NCBI GenBank assembly: GCA_002451015.1
Contig: DKBB01000158.1
Location: forward strand, 1 to 10,063
DNA length: 10,063 bases
Direction of reading: 5' to 3'
From: Acidobacteria bacterium UBA6911
Lineage (GTDB): Bacteria > Acidobacteriota > UBA6911
Of this stretch, positions 6,822 through 10,063 are shown piece after piece (positions within the stretch are counted from its first letter, which is position 1; each line of letters begins with the position of its first letter). The notes beneath the pieces were generated by a model, which worked only from the letters and a program-made list of their open reading frames with translations, ran no database searches and was not told the DNA's origin. A program made the translations under genes and the position numbers.

Positions 6822-6906
6822 AGTCGAAGGTTAAAAGTTGGAAATTCGTTGAAAGTCGGGCATTACACACACTGGATTTTAGGCCTTGGACCTTAGGCTT
6901 TCGACT
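6822..6906. repeat. Opposed arrays of degenerate heptamer repeats at the coaBC-era junction
   Basis: From 6822 the plus strand reads as consecutive 7-mers starting AGTCGAA, GGTTAAA and continuing with one slip to AGTCGGG at 6854-6860. From 6879 to 6906 come four 7-mers in the opposite orientation, beginning TTAGGCC and ending TTCGACT, which is the exact complement of the first unit. The right-hand array contains the coaBC stop codon and encodes its last residues. This recalls the short tandem heptanucleotide repeats known from some bacterial groups such as filamentous cyanobacteria. The units are degenerate and the periodicity was judged by eye. Confidence 0.5.
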
Positions 6907-8063
6907 ATTATGTCCAGGATTCGATCCGCAATTGCCTGTTTCGTCTGACCTTCGAGGATTTCCGGTTCCCCGGAATTGCTCAATATGTGCACCGTGGAAG
7001 TATCCAATCCAAACACCCCGGAAGAAACGTCATTCGCCACCATAAAATCCAGGTTCTTCCGCTTCATTTTATCCCGGGCCGATTCGACCAGGTGCTCCGT
7101 CTCGGCTGCGAAACCAACCAGCACCTGCCCCTTCTTCTGCTTTCCAAGCATTTCCAGGATATCGTCTGTCGGGACCAGGTGAAGGCCTACTTCCTCTTTC
7201 TTTTTCTTCAGCTTCTGCTGGGCCATTTTCACCGGGCGATAGTCGGCGACGGCGGCCGCCTTCACAACAATATCCGCATGGGGATAAAGCTTCAATACAG
7301 CGTCTTTCATCTCGGCCGCAGACCGGACCCGGATCAACCGCGCACCGTTAGGCACCTGCAGGTTTGTCGGCCCGGACACCAGGTGGACTTCCGCCCCCCG
7401 CCGCAGCGACGCTTCCGCTACGGCATAACCCATTTTCCCCGAACTGCGGTTGGAAAGAAACCGGATCGGATCAATGTCCTCGACGGTCGGACCGGCGGTA
7501 ATCAGTATCTTGCGTCCTGCCAGAGTGTTGTCCACTTTCAATGTTTCCAGTATTCGGGCTACTATACTGTCTACCTCCGCCAGGCGTCCTTCCCCTTCCA
7601 TGCCGCAGGCCAGCTGTCCCGGCTCCGGATCGACAAAGGAATGCCCCCGTTCTTTCAAAATCTCGACGTTGGCCCGAACCGCAGGATGGCGCCACATCTC
7701 AACATTCATAGCCGGAGCGATCAATACCGGGGCCGGGGTAGAAAGATAGAGCGTGGAAAGAAAATCGTCCGCAATCCCTTGGGCGAACTTGCCCAGGATG
7801 TTGGCCGTTGCCGGCACCACAGCCAGCAACTGGATCGACTGCGCAACGCTGATATGCCGGATATCCATGTTCTGCCCGCGCGGGAACATTTCGGAAATCA
7901 CATTCAGGGATGAAAGGGATTCGAATGTAAGCGGCGTTACAAATTCCATGGCCGACCGGGTAAGAACGACCTGAACGGACACCCCGGCCTTTTGCAGCCC
8001 CCGCATTACTTCGATGGCTTTATAGGCAGCGATGCAACCTGTGACTCCAAGCGCGATTTTCAC
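6879..8063 (-). CDS. coaBC: Bifunctional phosphopantothenoylcysteine decarboxylase/synthetase
   Basis: Catalyses two steps of coenzyme A synthesis: CTP-dependent coupling of 4'-phosphopantothenate to cysteine (CoaB) and FMN-dependent decarboxylation (CoaC). The 394-residue protein has the CoaC half first: VTGCIAAYK (7-15), catalytic H70 in RHISVAQ, PAMNVEMW (117-124) and the substrate-flap CGMEGEGR (153-160). The CoaB half follows: ITAGPTVEDIDPIR (188-201), SNRSSGKMG (204-212, including the conserved Asn), AVADYRP (271-277), the Lys-rich KLKKKK (284-289) and GFAAE (317-321). The start is a GTG at 8061-8063 with AGGA at 8070-8073, which overlaps the rpoZ stop; the gap from rpoZ is 8 bases. The last residues and stop are encoded by heptamer-like repeats, so the very C-terminus may be lineage-specific. 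Confidence 0.96.
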   Translation of the reverse strand: MKIALGVTGCIAAYKAIEVMRGLQKAGVSVQVVLTRSAMEFVTPLTFESLSSLNVISEMFPRGQNMDIRHISVAQSIQLLAVVPATANILGKFAQGIADDFLSTLYLSTPAPVLIAPAMNVEMWRHPAVRANVEILKERGHSFVDPEPGQLACGMEGEGRLAEVDSIVARILETLKVDNTLAGRKILITAGPTVEDIDPIRFLSNRSSGKMGYAVAEASLRRGAEVHLVSGPTNLQVPNGARLIRVRSAAEMKDAVLKLYPHADIVVKAAAVADYRPVKMAQQKLKKKKEEVGLHLVPTDDILEMLGKQKKGQVLVGFAAETEHLVESARDKMKRKNLDFMVANDVSSGVFGLDTSTVHILSNSGEPEILEGQTKQAIADRILDIIVESLRSKA

Positions 8064-8071
8064 GGCATATC

Positions 8072-8275
8072 CTAGAGTTGATCCGTGGGTGCCACCGGCG
8101 TCTCAATTTTGAAACTGAGCACATCGTCTTCCAGTTCTTTCATGGCAATGAATGCCGGCTTAGTGGATTTCGTTTTAATTTTGGGTTTTGCGTTATTCTG
8201 CAACTGTTTGGCTCTCTCAGCCGCGAGAATAATAAAGCGATATTTCGACCCTATGCTCTCAGGGATTTTCTGCAT
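8072..8275 (-). CDS. rpoZ: DNA-directed RNA polymerase subunit omega
   Basis: Small RNA polymerase subunit that assists folding and retention of beta' and, in some bacteria, contributes to the ppGpp site. The 67-residue product shows the omega signature SKYRFIILAAERAKQL at 10-25, a Lys-rich linker, and KPAFIAMKEL at 39-48, the equivalent of the usual KP-x-IA-x-EL segment. The frame is open further upstream, but the extra residues are gmk sequence read out of frame. The ATG at 8275 has GGAGG (8281-8285) 5 bases upstream and is clearly the true start. The gene overlaps the last 17 bases of gmk and is followed after 8 bases by coaBC, the gene order found in many bacteria. Confidence 0.93.
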   Translation of the reverse strand: MQKIPESIGSKYRFIILAAERAKQLQNNAKPKIKTKSTKPAFIAMKELEDDVLSFKIETPVAPTDQL

Positions 8276-8903
8276 CCATTCCTCCAAACGTCGCCAACAC
8301 CGATTTGGCCGACTCCATCCTTGAAGCGATCCGGCATCGGTTGCCGGAAATGATCGCTTCCAGCTCGCAGATAGAATCGTCAAGATCTTTGTTGACAATC
8401 AGATAATCATATTCCTTATAACAGCGGATTTCATTGCACGCCCTTTTCAGGCGCTGTTTAATCACCAAACCTTCATCCAGGCTCCTTCGCTCGAGGCGCT
8501 CACGCAAAACTTGGTACGATGGCGGCATTACGAATACGGAAACCGTATCGGGGCGTTTGCTGCGAATTGTCTGCGCGCCCTGGACATCTATATCCAGGAT
8601 TACATCCTGCCCCTGCCCGAGCTGATCATCCACGAATTTCCTGGAAGTCCCGTAGTAATGATCATGTACTTCAGCCCACTCCAGCAACGCATCATCGCGG
8701 ATCAGCGTCTCAAATTCTTCCCTTCCGACAAAATAGTACTCTACTCCGGTCTTTTCCGTTCCGCGAGGCGCACGGGTAGTGAACGAAACGGAGAACCGGA
8801 TGTTTGTCAACGACTGCAGTACGCCTTCGACCAGGGCGGACTTTCCGGCTCCCGATGGCCCGGATACAATAATAAGATTGCCATGACGGATCGAATTACT
8901 CAA
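8259..8903 (-). CDS. gmk: Guanylate kinase
   Basis: ATP-dependent phosphorylation of GMP to GDP in the cytoplasm, feeding GTP and dGTP pools. From a TTG at 8903 the product is 214 residues, the usual family length. It has the P-loop GPSGAGKS (15-22), the GMP-binding TTRAPR (42-47) and GVEYYFV (53-59), DIDVQGA (104-110) and the Arg-rich lid ERLERRSLDEG (about 135-145). The frame stays open upstream. An ATG at 8957 with GGAG about 10 bases before it would give a 232-residue protein, but its extra residues lie inside yicC and do not look like the family. The TTG overlaps the yicC stop by 8 bases and fits translational coupling, with only a weak AGG upstream. The 3' end overlaps rpoZ. Confidence 0.93.
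   Translation of the reverse strand: MSNSIRHGNLIIVSGPSGAGKSALVEGVLQSLTNIRFSVSFTTRAPRGTEKTGVEYYFVGREEFETLIRDDALLEWAEVHDHYYGTSRKFVDDQLGQGQDVILDIDVQGAQTIRSKRPDTVSVFVMPPSYQVLRERLERRSLDEGLVIKQRLKRACNEIRCYKEYDYLIVNKDLDDSICELEAIISGNRCRIASRMESAKSVLATFGGMDAENP
8281..8285 (-). promoter_or_regulatory. Ribosome binding site deciding the rpoZ start
   Basis: CCTCC on the plus strand is GGAGG on the coding strand, inside the gmk 3' end and 5 bases from the rpoZ ATG. It excludes the longer upstream readings of the rpoZ frame. The ATG two bases nearer the SD is in the gmk frame and leads directly to the gmk stop. Confidence 0.8.
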
Positions 8904-9780
8904 CGTTCTGTACCTGCTCGCGCAATTTTTCAATATTGGTTTTGATTGCGATTGCATGGCGCGCAATCTCCAGGTTGCCCGATTTTGAAAGGATAGTATT
9001 GGTTTCTCGATGGAGTTCCTGCAGCAGAAAATCCAGTTTTTTACCGGTCTTTTCAACCGCGTCCATCAACGAGTGGTACTGTTCGATATGGCTTTTCAAC
9101 CTGGTGATTTCTTCGCAAATATCGGCTTTGTCCGCCAGCAGCGCCGCCTCTTGAGCCAGTCGTTGCGGATCGACGCTTCCTGGGCTCTGCTGCAGAAGCT
9201 GTTGTAGTCTGTCCTGCAGCTTTTGCAGGGTATCGGCGGCAGATGATTTGCTTAATTCACGAATCCGGTCCGCATCTTCTTCAATTGCATCGAGATTCTT
9301 CAACATGTCCGCCTTGAGCGCATCCCCTTCCTGCCGCCGCATGCGAAGCACTCCTTCGAGAGCCTCCTGCACGCAATTCCCCGTCAGTTCAGAAAAAACT
9401 TCGGTTGTATCGGTCGGCAGCGTATCCCGATTTTGCAGGATGCCGGGTAGACTTAATACCGTCCTTATATCCAGATCCCCCTGAATATTGAAGCTTTCCC
9501 TTAGCTTTTGGCCTGCTTCAAGGTATCCCTTCGCAAGATTTTCATTCACAAGGAATATTGTCGGCCCGGTATTCTGAATGGATACATTGATCTCGGCACG
9601 CCCACGGTTCAGTACTTTTCGGACGGCTTTCTGAATTTCTCCCTCCAGGAACAGATATTCGCGAGAAATCCGGACGTGCAAGTCCAGAAATCGATGATTC
9701 ACGGTTCTTATTTCAACGGAAACCGCAACGTCGTCTTTCTGGGCGGAAGCCATTCCATACCCAGTCATGCTCAGAATCAT
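8896..9780 (-). CDS. yicC: YicC family endoribonuclease
   Basis: Member of the YicC/YloC family, shown in other bacteria to be an endoribonuclease acting in RNA turnover. The 294-residue length is typical. The N-terminus MILSMTGYG and LNRGRAEINVSI (57-68) mark the YicC-like N-terminal domain. The C-terminal DUF1732 region includes EEITRLKSHIEQY, a Lys/Asp/Phe core KLDFLLQELHRETNTI and the family's characteristic ending REQVQNVE. The middle third (about 145-215) is charged and Leu/Gln-rich and probably helical or coiled. The ATG at 9780 matches the family start; GGA 7 bases upstream is a modest ribosome site. It is the first gene of the cluster, and its stop overlaps the proposed gmk start. 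In many other bacteria a remA/extA-like gene lies between yicC and gmk; none is present here. Confidence 0.95.
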   Translation of the reverse strand: MILSMTGYGMASAQKDDVAVSVEIRTVNHRFLDLHVRISREYLFLEGEIQKAVRKVLNRGRAEINVSIQNTGPTIFLVNENLAKGYLEAGQKLRESFNIQGDLDIRTVLSLPGILQNRDTLPTDTTEVFSELTGNCVQEALEGVLRMRRQEGDALKADMLKNLDAIEEDADRIRELSKSSAADTLQKLQDRLQQLLQQSPGSVDPQRLAQEAALLADKADICEEITRLKSHIEQYHSLMDAVEKTGKKLDFLLQELHRETNTILSKSGNLEIARHAIAIKTNIEKLREQVQNVE

Positions 9781-9877
9781 ATGTGTTCCATCCCGGTCTC
9801 TTGCCTGAACTGCTTACTCCGTCTCCTTACGGCCGCGTTAGAAACACTGAGTGAAATTCAGGTTTAAAAATCTTATT

Positions 9878-9906
9878 ACTTTAGCTCCATCAAAGCTTTA
9901 CGTCAA
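9878..9906 (-). promoter_or_regulatory. Probable sigma-70-type promoter of the yicC-priA cluster
   Basis: On the coding strand TTGACG (9901-9906) and TAAAGT (9878-9883) are separated by exactly 17 bp. Transcription would begin near 9871, leaving a leader of about 90 bases before the yicC ATG. The -35 is one base off consensus and the -10 has two mismatches. The leader contains CCTGAA and TTCAGG arms that could close a roughly 50-base loop and an inner CCGT/ACGG hairpin, but no recognisable riboswitch. It is the best promoter in the window and stands ahead of seven co-oriented genes. Confidence 0.55.
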
Positions 9907-9950
9907 GGCGAACCTTTTCACCGTTTAATCTCAGTCCTCAAAAGATTTTA

Positions 9951-10063
9951 TGGACACCCATCGTTTGCTTAAGAACGATTTCCTGGACACCCATGGTTTC
10001 CTAGGTTCCCATGCGCTGTTTATTTCGTTTCATTCCAATATTTCCAATATTTCCTGGACACCC
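9951..10063. repeat. REP-like cluster of TGGACACCC repeats at the right edge
   Basis: TGGACACCC occurs at 9951, 9984 and 10055, the last touching the window end; the second and third are preceded by TTCC. Between the first and second copies, ATCGTT (9960-9965) pairs with AACGAT (9974-9979). Between the second and third lies a 22-bp quasi-palindrome (9992-10013) with CATGG and CCATG ends around CCTAGG. The 9-mer TTCCAATAT is then tandemly duplicated at 10033-10050. No ORF is present. The repeat-plus-hairpin layout resembles REP/BIME elements, which are linked to Y1-type tyrosine transposases in other bacteria; whether one lies beyond the edge is unknown. Confidence 0.5.

Noticed and set aside
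6987..7913. 308-codon plus-strand open frame opposite coaBC
   Set aside because: Antisense to an intact CoaBC with both active sites; the composition (rich in His, Arg, Gln and Pro) is that of a complement-strand artefact.
9781..9795. Tiny upstream ORF (ATG GAA CAC ATA TGA) overlapping the yicC start
   Set aside because: Four codons with no ribosome site of its own; the GGA in it is better explained as the yicC ribosome site.
9951..10063. CRISPR array
   Set aside because: The repeated motif is only 9-10 bases, spacing is irregular (33 and 71 bases) and no cas gene is present; it fits a REP-like cluster better.

Overview
The window is a compact bacterial chromosome segment. Most of it is one long minus-strand housekeeping cluster running from about 9780 down to 2529: yicC, gmk, rpoZ, coaBC, era, a family 4 uracil-DNA glycosylase and priA. 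Bacterial rpoZ and CoaBC, SD-led starts at most genes and the yicC-gmk-rpoZ-coaBC-priA order point to a bacterium. I lean towards Acidobacteriota or a nearby deep lineage, from the type 4 UDG linked to priA and the kinds of intergenic repeats. That placement is inference and no marker here settles it.

Layout from the left. Positions 2-91 (+) look like the Pro-rich C-terminal end of a gene cut by the window edge. Positions 187-1101 (-) encode a CDF-family Zn/Cd-type metal exporter. A 330-base divergent spacer with small repeats separates it from a solo B3/B4 (tRNA-synthetase editing-like) domain protein at 1432-2112 (+). The convergent gap 2113-2528 holds no gene. It carries a 14-bp-stem hairpin and a 217-bp MITE-like element with terminal inverted repeats, ending five bases past the priA stop codon.

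The cluster 9780-2529 (-) is tightly packed. gmk overlaps the yicC end, rpoZ starts inside the gmk 3' end, coaBC starts 8 bases after rpoZ, and the UDG start overlaps the era stop as ATGA. Two joints are looser: the 73-base coaBC-era gap, which is full of degenerate heptamer repeats, and the 150 bases before priA. A convincing promoter (TTGACG, 17 bp, TAAAGT) sits about 100-125 bases upstream of yicC and could drive the whole set. The genes combine RNA turnover (YicC), nucleotide and coenzyme supply (Gmk, CoaBC), an RNA polymerase subunit (omega), ribosome assembly (Era), uracil repair (UDG) and replication restart (PriA).

The right edge (9951-10063) is a cluster of short direct repeats (TGGACACCC three times) with small inverted repeats between them, resembling a REP-type extragenic repeat array. 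I found no CRISPR array, tRNA, rRNA or complete insertion sequence, and nothing that amounts to a clear new multi-gene system. The most unusual content is the intergenic repeat architecture.
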